Positions 8,369-16,746 of a DNA stretch of 64,000 bases are shown here, one piece after another. A model generated the notes under the pieces. It ran no database searches, was not told where the DNA came from, and saw only the letters and a list, made by a program, of their open reading frames with translations. Within the stretch, counting starts at the first letter, position 1, and each line of letters opens with the position of its first letter. Made by a program: the position numbers and the translations under genes. Source of the stretch: an uncultured Pelagibacteraceae bacterium (lineage in GTDB: Bacteria; Pseudomonadota; Alphaproteobacteria; Pelagibacterales; AG-422-B15); contig CACCND010000003.1 of assembly GCA_902547315.1 (NCBI GenBank), positions 1 through 64,000 of the forward strand, given 5' to 3'.

Positions 8369-9129
8369 CGGATATTTTGGTCAGCAAAGATGATGGACAA
8401 GTTGTAACGCTCACTCTTAATGATGCGCCAGCAAATTGCCTAACCATGGAAATGATGTCAGCAATTAAAATGGAGATAGATCGTGTAAATCAATCCAAAG
8501 ATCACAAACTTGTCATATTCGAAAGTTCAAACGAAAAAATCTTTTGTAGTGGACATAGTTTTAATGAAGTTCAAGAGATGATTAAAAATAATGACAAGAA
8601 ATCACAAGAACTTTTATTTGCGGAGTGCTCTGAAATGTTGATGAAAATTAGAACAAGTCCAAAAATTTTTGTTGCTAAGGTGAGAGGTATTGCAACCGCT
8701 GGCGGGTTGGGATTAGTTGGCATAATGGATTGTGTTTTTAGTTCTAAATCAGCAAGATTCGCACTCGGAGGTATAAACTTTAATTTTGGTTGTCATCAAC
8801 CGTCAGTATCCGTAGCCCGTTCGATATCCTCAAAGAATGTAATGGAATTATTAGTGAGCGGTCAGCCTCTTAATGCTCAAAGAGCACAAGAAGCTGGACT
8901 CATCAACGAATATTTAGAAGATGACGAATTAGATAAAAGGGTCGAGCTATTTTCTCAACAAGTTTGTGATCACACGCCCGAAGTGCTCGCGCTCACGAAA
9001 GAAACATTATACAAACAGTCAGCAATGAAAATTTCTGATGCCTACGACTTTGCAAGTAAAGCAATGGTAGAGAATCTACAAATGCCTGAAACTAAAAAGG
9101 GTATAGACACTTTTTTGAATAAAAATTAA
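8365..9129 (+). CDS. Enoyl-CoA hydratase/isomerase family protein, ECHDC3-like
   Basis: This 254-residue crotonase-fold protein would act on an acyl-CoA thioester. The two oxyanion-hole segments are visible: FCSGHSFNEVQEM and VRGIATAGGLGLVG. The FCSGH form and the FGCHQPSVSVARSIS stretch match the ECHDC3 subgroup, whose reaction is not well defined; the usual paired catalytic glutamates of hydratases are not obvious. Its ATGA overlap with the AlaX-like gene places it last in the operon that starts at 5161. It ends convergently against the EamA gene with stop codons overlapping. Confidence 0.83.
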   Translation: MTDILVSKDDGQVVTLTLNDAPANCLTMEMMSAIKMEIDRVNQSKDHKLVIFESSNEKIFCSGHSFNEVQEMIKNNDKKSQELLFAECSEMLMKIRTSPKIFVAKVRGIATAGGLGLVGIMDCVFSSKSARFALGGINFNFGCHQPSVSVARSISSKNVMELLVSGQPLNAQRAQEAGLINEYLEDDELDKRVELFSQQVCDHTPEVLALTKETLYKQSAMKISDAYDFASKAMVENLQMPETKKGIDTFLNKN

Positions 9130-10028
9130 CGCTGAATTGAAAATTTTTCTGGCTGTATCTCCTTTTTAAGAGCAGTCTCACGTTTAAGAATAAATATTGC
9201 TGATAATATTATAAATCCAGCACCGACATATGTATTCCACGCAGGAATTTCATTCCAAATCATATAACCAAATATTATTCCATAAATTAAGCTTAGATAC
9301 TTCAATGGTGTAACCAAAGAGACTTCAGCATGCTTAAATGCTGAGGTCAGAGCAAGATTTCCAATTCCTCCAAAAATTCCTACGGCTGTTAAAATTCCAA
9401 GGTCAAACCAAGATACTGGTATTTTCCATCCTCCAAAAGGAATTGTAAATAATGAAGCAATGAAGCCAAATAAAGTAAAATACCAAGCAATTAAATATGA
9501 TGGTTCGGTCTCACTTAATAAACGGATTGAAATCGATACCATCCCAAAAAATACACAAAATAAAATTGGTAATAACATGTAGATACTAAACTCACTAGAT
9601 GTTGGATTGATTATGATCAAGACTCCGGCAAAACCAATTACAATTGCAATCCATCTTCTTACTCTTACGAGTTCACCAAGTATAAATATTGATAGTAGTG
9701 TACTAAAAATTGGTGATGCAAACGTAAGACTTACAGTTGTTGCAAGGGGTAAATAATGAAGACTTGCATAAACACAAAACAGTGCAGCTGTTCCCGTGAA
9801 TGCTCTAATAAACATCAAGCCGGGTTTAGTAGTGTGAAAAAAATTACCCCACCTTTCTTTGGGTACAACAAGAAAAAGAGGTATCAAGCCTCCAATCATA
9901 CGTGCCGCAATTACCATGCCTATAGAATATTCTGCAGTTGTCCATTTTACCGCTATATCCATGACGCTGAAACCTGTAACAGATATCAGCATATAGAAAG
10001 CGCCCAACTTAATATTATTTCTGTTCAT
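9126..10028 (-). CDS. EamA/DMT-family transporter
   Basis: This is an inner-membrane drug/metabolite transporter of 300 residues with about ten hydrophobic segments in two EamA repeats. Features include FSVMDIAVKW in helix 1 and LATTVSLTFASPIFSTLLS in the first repeat. The second repeat includes ALTSAFKHAEVSLVTPLKYL. I chose the ATG at 10028; the frame extends to a TTG at 10064, but that adds 12 polar residues and would leave only 11 bases to the divergent gene at 10076. The substrate is unknown; many relatives export amino acids or other metabolites. Confidence 0.85.
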   Translation of the reverse strand: MNRNNIKLGAFYMLISVTGFSVMDIAVKWTTAEYSIGMVIAARMIGGLIPLFLVVPKERWGNFFHTTKPGLMFIRAFTGTAALFCVYASLHYLPLATTVSLTFASPIFSTLLSIFILGELVRVRRWIAIVIGFAGVLIIINPTSSEFSIYMLLPILFCVFFGMVSISIRLLSETEPSYLIAWYFTLFGFIASLFTIPFGGWKIPVSWFDLGILTAVGIFGGIGNLALTSAFKHAEVSLVTPLKYLSLIYGIIFGYMIWNEIPAWNTYVGAGFIILSAIFILKRETALKKEIQPEKFSIQR

Positions 10029-10075
10029 ATAGATTTTATTAAAATTTAGATTATCATTAATCAAATTTTTAACCT

Positions 10076-10810
10076 ATGAACATTTGGAAATATTTAATTG
10101 CAGCCTCATTAGGAAACATGATAGCGGGCCCTTTAGGCGCACTTGCATTCACTGCAGGTGCTTACTTTCTTGGAAAGAAAACAAACTTTAGAAATCCTGG
10201 GGCTAACTTTAATAGCAATCAAGGTGTTTATGCTTTAGGGCTTGTTGTGCTTTGTGCAAAGCTGGCAAAAGCAGACGGAAGAGTCACTGACGACGAAATA
10301 AGAAAATTCAAAAAAATATTTAAAATACCTCAAGAAAATATGAAACAGGTCGGAGCAATATGGAAAGAAGCTGCTCAAACCAGCGCAGGATTTGAACCCT
10401 ACGCTCAGCAGTTAAGAGATACCTTTTACCAAACTCCACAAATGTTAGAGCAAGTAATATTGGGCCTCTTTGAAATTGGATATGCTGATCATGATTTATC
10501 AACTCCAGAACTAAAATATATAAAAAAAGTTAGCCAGATTTTTGGAATTGATCAAGCAACATTCAATAGATTAAGAAATTCTCGACCTGAATTTGTCAAA
10601 GAAGATCCGTACAAGGTGCTTGGTGTTTCTAAATCTCAAACATCTGCAGAAATTAAAAAAGTTTATAGAAATTTAGCTCGCAAAAATCATCCCGATATCG
10701 TTAGGGCAAAAGGCATTACTGATAAAAGCCTTATTCAAAAAGCAAAACAAAACTTTCAGAGAATTAATGATGCTTACGAGCGAATATTAAAAATTAGAGG
10801 TGAAAAGTAG
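10076..10810 (+). CDS. TerB/J-domain protein, DjlA-like
   Basis: This is a 244-residue membrane-anchored co-chaperone. An N-terminal hydrophobic, glycine-rich segment (about 8-32) is followed by a TerB-like helical domain (about 50-140, LGLVVLCAKLAKADGRVT at its start). The C-terminal J domain (about 175-240, DPYKVLGVSKSQTSAEIKK) carries the HPD tripeptide in KNHPDIV that stimulates DnaK ATPase. The order of parts is that of DjlA. It is divergent from the EamA gene and followed by a weak terminator. Confidence 0.87.
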   Translation: MNIWKYLIAASLGNMIAGPLGALAFTAGAYFLGKKTNFRNPGANFNSNQGVYALGLVVLCAKLAKADGRVTDDEIRKFKKIFKIPQENMKQVGAIWKEAAQTSAGFEPYAQQLRDTFYQTPQMLEQVILGLFEIGYADHDLSTPELKYIKKVSQIFGIDQATFNRLRNSRPEFVKEDPYKVLGVSKSQTSAEIKKVYRNLARKNHPDIVRAKGITDKSLIQKAKQNFQRINDAYERILKIRGEK

Positions 10811-10831
10811 GCAAAATTCCTATTTTTTTTT
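10808..10831 (+). terminator. Probable weak intrinsic terminator
   Basis: A 4-bp stem TAGG/CCTA (10808-10811 and 10819-10822) is followed by nine T residues. The stem is short, but the T-run is long and the position directly at the stop codon of the J-domain gene is right. Confidence 0.4.
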
Positions 10832-10869
10832 ATTATTTTTAAAAATACATTAAAAGCTATAATAACATT

Positions 10870-11019
10870 ATGGAATTTTTAACATTCATTGCTGTATGTG
10901 TTTTAATTTATCTAGTTTATTTAATTCGACAGGACTTTAAGGATCATACAGTAAGGATTGAAAGTCAAATGCAGCGTGTTACTGAAGTTGTAATCAAGAA
11001 TCAAGAAAAGCAAGAATAA
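10870..11019 (+). CDS. Small single-pass membrane protein, unknown
   Basis: This is a 49-residue ORF starting MEFLTFIAVCVLIYLVYLIR, a clean N-terminal membrane helix, followed by a charged, probably helical tail rich in Gln, Lys and Glu that could form a coiled coil. The composition is that of a real small membrane protein and not of random sequence. It lies in the 407-base gap after the J-domain gene, and its stop abuts the stop of a minus-strand small ORF. Function unknown. Confidence 0.55.
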   Translation: MEFLTFIAVCVLIYLVYLIRQDFKDHTVRIESQMQRVTEVVIKNQEKQE

Positions 11020-11145
11020 TTACCTCTTTTTACTCCAATTATTCCGTTTTCTATTTCGAATTAAAGGTGGGTACACACCTGTCGATAGATATATTTTGAT
11101 GAACCTGCGTTGCAAAAACCAAATTTTTTTTAATACTTCAATCAT
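11020..11145 (-). CDS. Possible very small basic protein, unknown
   Basis: This is a 41-codon minus-strand ORF with start ATG at 11143-11145. The product is strongly basic: an amphipathic IEVLKKIWFLQRRFIKIYL, then a TGVYPPLIRNRKRNNWSKKR tail. It exactly fills the space up to the tail-to-tail stop of the 49-residue ORF. I see no good Shine-Dalgarno and do not recognise the family. It could be a chance frame. The rest of the gap (11146-11217) holds only the likely promoter region of pdxH. Confidence 0.3.
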   Translation of the reverse strand: MIEVLKKIWFLQRRFIKIYLSTGVYPPLIRNRKRNNWSKKR

Positions 11146-11217
11146 TATTTATGATAATGCATCTCATTCGCTCTTATTTCAATTCAATTTTTTTACAATT
11201 TGAGTATAAGTTAACTA

Positions 11218-11823
11218 ATGAGCAATGATATTTCTAATTACAACAACTGGTTAGATGCGTGGAATGATTTTTACGAAAAAGAAAAGGAATTAGTCGAACT
11301 GGATCCTAATGCCGCGCTTGTTTCTTCTGTCGATGCGGAAGGTAATCCAAACGCACGTATTGTACTCATAAAAGATGTTTCAAATAAAGGCTTTGTTTTT
11401 TACACAAATTATCAGTCTCAAAAAGGAAAGGAACTTTTCCATAGTAATAAAGGACATCTTACATGGTATAGTCGAGCGCAAGGTGTTTCTATTCGTATTC
11501 AAGGAGAAGCACAAAAGATTGATGCTTTAATTTCAGACAATTATTTTGCATCCAGAAATCGTAATGCTCAAATTTCAGCAAGTATTTCTAAACAGTCAGA
11601 AAAGGTTGAAAGCAGAGAAGTGCTTGATGCTGAATTTAAAAAATTTGCAGATAATTATGAAGGTAAAGAGATACCTAGACCCGATTATTGGGGAGGGGTA
11701 ATTATACAACCTGAAAAAGTAGAAGTCTGGAAAAGTAGAGACGATTATAAAACAAGACTTCACGATAGAATTGTCTTTACATTTTCAAATGATCAATGGA
11801 TTAAATCAAGACTTTATCCCTAA
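11218..11823 (+). CDS. pdxH: Pyridoxamine/pyridoxine 5'-phosphate oxidase
   Basis: This 201-residue FMN enzyme makes pyridoxal 5'-phosphate from PNP or PMP in the cytoplasm. Visible family motifs are NARIVLIKDVSNKGFVFYTN (FMN/phosphate binding) and the C-terminal dimer and substrate segment WGGVIIQPEKVEVW followed by RLHDRIVF and a terminal SRLYP. Length is normal. Its TAA overlaps the ATG of the next gene by one base. Confidence 0.94.
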   Translation: MSNDISNYNNWLDAWNDFYEKEKELVELDPNAALVSSVDAEGNPNARIVLIKDVSNKGFVFYTNYQSQKGKELFHSNKGHLTWYSRAQGVSIRIQGEAQKIDALISDNYFASRNRNAQISASISKQSEKVESREVLDAEFKKFADNYEGKEIPRPDYWGGVIIQPEKVEVWKSRDDYKTRLHDRIVFTFSNDQWIKSRLYP

Positions 11824-12752
11824 TGACTTACGTAAATATTTCTCAAAATGAGTATGGAGAAAAAATAAAAAAATCGTCTTTAATTACTCTCGGAGTTGTT
11901 CTTTTCTTAATTATCATCAAAGCATTTGCGTATTTTGCTACCGGCTCAATTATAGTTTTGTCATTGCTTGCAGATAGTTTTTTTGATCTCATTATCACTC
12001 TAACTACATTTATTTTAGTTAGAATATCATTGAAGAAAAATACTAATGAATACCGTTTTGGTTACGGTAAAGTTGAAGCATTGTCTGCTTTTATAGAGGG
12101 AATTGTTATTTTACTAATTTCGATATTCATACTGTATATGGCCTACCAAAACTTTGTTGATCCTGAAATTACAATTGTTAATTCCGAAATAGCACTTATT
12201 GTTATTGCAATCTCAATATTTGCCACCCTTATGTTGGTGAGGTTTCAAACAAGAATAATGAAAGATACTGCTTCATTAAGCGTAGAGTCAGAAAAGCTTC
12301 ATTACCTTAGTGATTTATTAACTAATATTGCAGCTTTTGTTGGAATTATGCTTGTACTGCTTGCTGATTTCTCAATAGCGGATCCATTAATTGCAGCTTT
12401 AATTGCGATCTATATGATCTATACAACAATCGCTGTTTTTCAAAAATCAATTGCTGTATTAATTGATCGTGAAATTGATGATGATCTCAAGTCTGAGATT
12501 TTTGATATTGTAAAAAGCCATAACAAAGTCCTTGGATTTCATGATGTTCGTACTCGTCAAAGTGGATCGAGTAAAGGTAAGTTTTTTATGCAAATGCACA
12601 TTGAGGTCTCAGAGCATGTAAGCTTGGAGGAATCGCATAATATTGCTGATCAAGTAGAAGAAAACATACTTAATAAATTTCCAGATGCAGAAATAATTTT
12701 ACATGTGGATCCAAGTAATGTAATTGAGGAAAAAGAGTTTGTTGATGCATAA
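11823..12752 (+). CDS. Cation diffusion facilitator (FieF-like)
   Basis: This is a 309-residue divalent-metal/proton antiporter of the CDF family in the inner membrane. It has about six membrane helices and a C-terminal cytoplasmic metal-sensing domain starting around residue 215. The transport-site residues of FieF/YiiP are present: Asp pair in LLADSFFDLI and HxxxD in HYLSDLLTN. Zn2+ or Fe2+ are the usual substrates. It is coupled to pdxH by a TAATG junction. Confidence 0.9.
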   Translation: MTYVNISQNEYGEKIKKSSLITLGVVLFLIIIKAFAYFATGSIIVLSLLADSFFDLIITLTTFILVRISLKKNTNEYRFGYGKVEALSAFIEGIVILLISIFILYMAYQNFVDPEITIVNSEIALIVIAISIFATLMLVRFQTRIMKDTASLSVESEKLHYLSDLLTNIAAFVGIMLVLLADFSIADPLIAALIAIYMIYTTIAVFQKSIAVLIDREIDDDLKSEIFDIVKSHNKVLGFHDVRTRQSGSSKGKFFMQMHIEVSEHVSLEESHNIADQVEENILNKFPDAEIILHVDPSNVIEEKEFVDA

Positions 12753-13230
12753 AATATTGATACCAATATTTCTTCTACTTTTTACAACATTATCAACGTC
12801 TTCATCTGACCTTCCTGTTCCTCGATGGGTTTCATTAAAAGGTGATGCCAACTTAAGAAAAGGACCATTCCCTGAGGCAACAATTATTTATCGCTATCAA
12901 CTTAAAGGTTATCCAATGGAGATTATCAGGGATATTGAGGGCTGGCGGCAGGTTCGTGATCCAAAAGATGGAGTAATTGGTTGGATGTCTCATATTCTTT
13001 TTTCAGGTGAAAGATATGCGTTAACATCAAAAGAACCCTTCAGTTATGGATATGATAAACCAAATAAAAATAAGATTCTTGCTAAAATAGACCCCTTTGT
13101 TCATGCGAAAATTAATAAGTGTGACTCAAGTTGGTGCAGAATTACAATTAGAGATTATGAGAAAGAAATTAAAGTCTGGATCGAAAAAAATAACTTACTA
13201 GGAGTATACCCTCACGAAATTATCAATTAA
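12745..13230 (+). CDS. Secreted SH3-domain protein
   Basis: This is a 161-residue exported protein with an N-terminal signal peptide (HKILIPIFLLLFTTLSTSS) and an alphaproteobacterial SH3_4-type domain: LPVPRWVSLKGDANLRKGP, GWRQVRD, GWMSHILFSG. I chose ATG 12745, which overlaps the upstream stop by 8 bases and has GAGGAAAAAGAG upstream; a TTG at 12724 is possible but would put charged residues before the signal. A periplasmic role with peptidoglycan or an envelope partner is inferred only. Confidence 0.82.
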   Translation: MHKILIPIFLLLFTTLSTSSSDLPVPRWVSLKGDANLRKGPFPEATIIYRYQLKGYPMEIIRDIEGWRQVRDPKDGVIGWMSHILFSGERYALTSKEPFSYGYDKPNKNKILAKIDPFVHAKINKCDSSWCRITIRDYEKEIKVWIEKNNLLGVYPHEIIN

Positions 13231-13239
13231 TATTTATTA

Positions 13240-13641
13240 ATGATAAGAATTTGCTTTGTTATAATTTTATTAACCTCTAATTCATTTGCAGATTTACAAA
13301 TAAGAAAACAAAATGACTTTTTTTGTTACGATGGTGATACATGCTACGTAACGTTTCAAGGAAAGAAAGATAAAGTTAGACTGCTTGATCTTGATACTCC
13401 TGAAATTTCAAATCCTAAATGTGAAAAAGAGTATATGCTTGGCATTGAAGCACGTGACTATATTAATCAATTAATTTCAGAGGGAAAAAGAATTGAATTT
13501 GAAACCGAATACAATAGAGACTTTTTTGATAGAATCTTATCTTATATAATTGTAGATGGTAAAAATGCTTCAAAATTGATGGTCACCCACAGGTTAGGAG
13601 TTGTATATGATAAAAATAATAAGAAAGATTGGTGTGAATGA
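13240..13641 (+). CDS. Secreted thermonuclease-like (SNase) protein
   Basis: This is a 133-residue staphylococcal-nuclease-fold protein with a signal peptide (about 1-17). Active-site positions can be matched: DGDT at 31-34, Arg47 (VRLLD), Asp52 and Glu55 in LDTPE, and Arg98 in FDRIL. It is probably a calcium-dependent periplasmic or extracellular nuclease for phosphate or nucleotide scavenging. There are extra Cys residues (29, 35, 61, 132) that could form disulfides. It overlaps the next gene by 4 bases. Confidence 0.85.
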   Translation: MIRICFVIILLTSNSFADLQIRKQNDFFCYDGDTCYVTFQGKKDKVRLLDLDTPEISNPKCEKEYMLGIEARDYINQLISEGKRIEFETEYNRDFFDRILSYIIVDGKNASKLMVTHRLGVVYDKNNKKDWCE

Positions 13642-13919
13642 GTGAAAATAATAGCCTTGAGCAAGATATAGGAAAACTCAGTTATCTGTTAAATCAAATC
13701 AAAGAGCCAATTGTTTGTGTTAAGTGCTCTGATGAATTTGTGACTGGCAAGACAGATGCAAAATCACTTCAGGATTACTCAAGAATCGATGTAGGTTTTA
13801 CTGAAAGAGGCATTCAGTTGTGGTGCCAAAGACATCAAATAAATATTTGTCATATAAATTTTAATGGGCAGAAACCAGAGGTTGATTTTAGATGCTTAGA
13901 GAAGAAGGAAATTAAATGA
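13638..13919 (+). CDS. Conserved small Cys/His-rich protein, unknown
   Basis: This 93-residue cytoplasmic protein is of unknown function. It has a CVKC pair (Cys27, Cys30) and a second cluster WCQRHQINICHI (Cys63, His66, Cys71, His72), which suggests a zinc site. The stretch SRIDVGFTERGIQLWCQRH looks conserved, and I have an impression of similar short proteins in other proteobacteria, but no function is known to me. It is translationally coupled on both sides (ATGA overlaps) to the nuclease-like gene and to exonuclease I. Confidence 0.65.
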   Translation: MSENNSLEQDIGKLSYLLNQIKEPIVCVKCSDEFVTGKTDAKSLQDYSRIDVGFTERGIQLWCQRHQINICHINFNGQKPEVDFRCLEKKEIK

Positions 13920-15340
13920 AATATATTTTCTGGGACTTGGAAACATCGACGTTGAATGCTGCCTACGGATCAATAATACAAGCAGCGGCAATTTGTACTG
14001 ACGAAGATTTCAATATTTTAGACCAATTTGATTTAAGAGGTCGGATGAAGAAGGAATATCCTGTTCCTTCTGCAAAAGCATTATTAGTAAATGGGATTTC
14101 CATAGACCAATTAAAAAATCATGAAAACTCTAATTTTAGTTTGATTTCCCAAATGCAAAGTAAATTTCTCTCCTGGGGCGAGTCGTTATTTATCGGATAC
14201 AATTCTATATCATTCGATGACATGCACCTAAGACAATCTCTTTATCAATCTGCACTTCCACCTTACATCACAAATACAAATGGAAATAAAAGAGGAGATG
14301 CAATGAAACTGCTTCATTCTGCTGCTGCTGTTTATCCAAATGCTTTTGTCAGACCACTTGATGATGAAACAGGAAAAATAACTTTTAAACTTGAAAAATT
14401 TGCCGCAGCAAATGGCATAGAACATTCTAAAGCTCACGATGCTCTTTCAGATGTTGAAGCAACACTTGGTGTATGCAAGCTTGTTAAAGAAAAATGTAAT
14501 GATGTTTGGAAGAGTGCTCTTCAAACGGCTTCAAAGCAAGATGTGTATACATATGTGAATCAAGATAAAGTATTTTGCGTAAGTCGATTTTTCAAAGGAA
14601 AAGAATATACGCATGGTCTTGCCTATTTAACTAGAGATCCATCTTATGAAAACCATGTCTATTGTTATGACTTAACTGCTGATCCTGATTATATTTTTGA
14701 TCTAGATCGATCAGAACTAAAAGAATTATTTAAAGGAAAAAATAAATGTTTTCATATGATCAAAGCAAATGAGCAACCAATACTTTTAAATGAAGAATAT
14801 TTGTATCGATCAGAAAACTATAAAGACCTTACGCCAGAAATTGTAAATGAGAGAATGAAAAAAGTTAGGGGCAATAAGAATTTTATTGAGAAATTTACAA
14901 ACTTACTTCTTGATAAAGGGGAAGACAGAGAATTAACGCAAGATCAAACTGAAAAGCCAGTTGAAGAGCAGATATACAATGGTTTTCCAAGTTTCAAAGA
15001 CAATAATTTGATGTCAGATTTTCACGCGGCAGAATGGGACAAAAAATACGAAATTGCAGAAAAAATTACTGATATTAGATCAAAAGAATTCGCAAAAAGG
15101 GTAATTTACAATGAAAAACCAGAATATTTACCAAAGAAAGAAATTCAAAAAAGAGATAAGGAAGTGGCTGAAAAAATATTATCAATGGATAAATGTACAT
15201 GGAATACTATTCCAGCGGTTATGACAGAAATTGATGATTTAAGAGAAAGTGATGATGAAATTGATATGAATCGTTTAGAAGAAATAGATACCTATATACA
15301 GGAACTAGATGAATATCATAGGGGTAAACTAGATGGATAG
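13916..15340 (+). CDS. sbcB: Exodeoxyribonuclease I
   Basis: This is a 474-residue 3'-5' single-strand DNA exonuclease. The DEDDh catalytic set is readable: Asp and Glu in FWDLETST near the N-terminus, a middle SFDDMHLRQ, and HDALSDVEAT with the catalytic His and last Asp. The family-specific ExoI C-terminal region follows (ExoI_C, NNLMSDFHAAEWD, then helical tail). Length matches E. coli SbcB. It is coupled to rmuC by an 8-base overlap, so the two genes form a DNA-maintenance unit. ExoI is patchy in alphaproteobacteria. Confidence 0.92.
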   Translation: MKYIFWDLETSTLNAAYGSIIQAAAICTDEDFNILDQFDLRGRMKKEYPVPSAKALLVNGISIDQLKNHENSNFSLISQMQSKFLSWGESLFIGYNSISFDDMHLRQSLYQSALPPYITNTNGNKRGDAMKLLHSAAAVYPNAFVRPLDDETGKITFKLEKFAAANGIEHSKAHDALSDVEATLGVCKLVKEKCNDVWKSALQTASKQDVYTYVNQDKVFCVSRFFKGKEYTHGLAYLTRDPSYENHVYCYDLTADPDYIFDLDRSELKELFKGKNKCFHMIKANEQPILLNEEYLYRSENYKDLTPEIVNERMKKVRGNKNFIEKFTNLLLDKGEDRELTQDQTEKPVEEQIYNGFPSFKDNNLMSDFHAAEWDKKYEIAEKITDIRSKEFAKRVIYNEKPEYLPKKEIQKRDKEVAEKILSMDKCTWNTIPAVMTEIDDLRESDDEIDMNRLEEIDTYIQELDEYHRGKLDG

Positions 15341-16328
15341 TATTACTACAACCATAATCTTTCTGATCGGGGCAATAATTGGCGGATTAATCGTTCATTT
15401 ATTTAAAAGAAATTTGAATAATATCGAAGAAAGTGAAAGTTTAAACGATGTAAAAGATCTAGTTAAAGATCTAAGTGATAGAATTTCCCTTAAAGAAGGT
15501 AAAGATGAAGAACGTTATGAGATGGTCAATAGATTAACTTCTGCATTTACAGGTGGAATAAAAAAACAAGGTGCAGCGGGAGAAATTTTATTAATAAATA
15601 TTTTGCAACAATCAGGACTAAGGGAAGGAAAAGATTTTGAAGTTCAAAAAAAGTTTGATAATGAAGTTAATGGGGAACTAAAAAGAAAATATCCTGATAT
15701 TATTTTACATTTACCAGATAATAGGGACATAGTAATTGATTCAAAAGTCTCACTTAATGCTTGGCAAGAATATTGTAATTCTGTTGACCAAGTAATAAAA
15801 GAAGATGCCCATAAGAGGCATATTCAATCAATACGCAGTCACTTAAAAAAACTCAGTGAAGCCAATTATCAAAAAATATACGAAATTAAAACATTAGACG
15901 CAGTTATAATGTTCATGCCTTATGAAAGTGCCTTTGACTCAATGCTAGAAAAAACTGAGGAAATTATACTCGAAGCAAATAAATATAAGATAATTTTAGC
16001 AAGCCCATCCACTTTAATATCTGTACTAAAAATAATTGATAACATGTGGTCAATTAATGAAAGGAACAAGAATGCAGATCTGATAGCAGGCACAGCTCTT
16101 GAAATTTATTCTCAAGTTGAAAAGGTATACAGTGCTTTTGAAAATGCAGGATATGAGTTGAGTAAATCAATGGGATCAATCGAAACTGCAAAAAGTAGGT
16201 TAAGAGATGGAAAAGGAAGCTTGGTATCACGAGTGAAAAAAATGATTAAACTAGGTGGTTTAAAACCAGATAAAGAAATTCCAGAAACAGACGAAATTTC
16301 GTCCACAAAAATAAAAAAAATCAATTAA
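15333..16328 (+). CDS. rmuC: DNA recombination protein RmuC
   Basis: This is a 331-residue membrane-anchored member of the RmuC family, which limits genome rearrangement; it has a PD-(D/E)xK-like nuclease core. There is an N-terminal helix (IIFLIGAIIGGLIVHLF), a short coiled coil, and the core with KQGAAGEILLINILQQSG, KRKYPDIILHL and RDIVIDSKVSLNAWQEY. It is shorter than the E. coli protein because the coiled-coil part is reduced. It is last in the 12745-16328 gene chain. Confidence 0.9.
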   Translation: MDSITTTIIFLIGAIIGGLIVHLFKRNLNNIEESESLNDVKDLVKDLSDRISLKEGKDEERYEMVNRLTSAFTGGIKKQGAAGEILLINILQQSGLREGKDFEVQKKFDNEVNGELKRKYPDIILHLPDNRDIVIDSKVSLNAWQEYCNSVDQVIKEDAHKRHIQSIRSHLKKLSEANYQKIYEIKTLDAVIMFMPYESAFDSMLEKTEEIILEANKYKIILASPSTLISVLKIIDNMWSINERNKNADLIAGTALEIYSQVEKVYSAFENAGYELSKSMGSIETAKSRLRDGKGSLVSRVKKMIKLGGLKPDKEIPETDEISSTKIKKIN

Positions 16329-16366
16329 TTTCAGTTATTTAGGGTAAAATTATCTTGTATTTAACC

Positions 16367-16395
16367 TTGACTTTGGCGCCCCTGATTAATAAATT
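16367..16395 (+). promoter_or_regulatory. Sigma-70-type promoter of trxA
   Basis: TTGACT (16367-16372), a 17-base spacer and TAAATT (16390-16395) lie just upstream of trxA. The gene also has a strong Shine-Dalgarno, GGAAGGAA. Confidence 0.6.
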
Positions 16396-16422
16396 ACAAG
16401 CAATCTCAGGGAAGGAATCACT

Positions 16423-16746
16423 ATGGCAACTATTAATGTAACAGACGCATCTTTTGAAGATGAAGTATTGAAATCAGATAAGCCTGTTGTGCTTGATTTT
16501 TGGGCACCTTGGTGTGGACCTTGCAAGATGATCGGTCCTTCTCTTGAAGAGATTTCAGATGAAATGGCTGATAAAATCACTGTTGCTAAAATTAATATCG
16601 ATGAGAATCCGAATACACCCACACAGTTTGGTGTTAGAGGAATTCCAACTATGTTAGTTTTTAAGAATGGTGAGGCTGCTTCAACGAAAGTAGGAGCTGT
16701 GTCTAAAACTGCAATCGTTGAGTGGATAGAAGACTCAATAGCTTAA
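16423..16746 (+). CDS. trxA: Thioredoxin
   Basis: This 107-residue disulfide reductase has the catalytic WCGPCK (Cys31, Cys34) in WAPWCGPCKMIGP, the buried Asp in VVLDFWA, and the cis-Pro loop GIPTM. It is the normal length of thioredoxin 1. It sits downstream of and convergent with the folC end of the trp/acc operon, overlapping folC by 4 bases; trxA next to folC is the usual alphaproteobacterial arrangement. Confidence 0.96.
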   Translation: MATINVTDASFEDEVLKSDKPVVLDFWAPWCGPCKMIGPSLEEISDEMADKITVAKINIDENPNTPTQFGVRGIPTMLVFKNGEAASTKVGAVSKTAIVEWIEDSIA

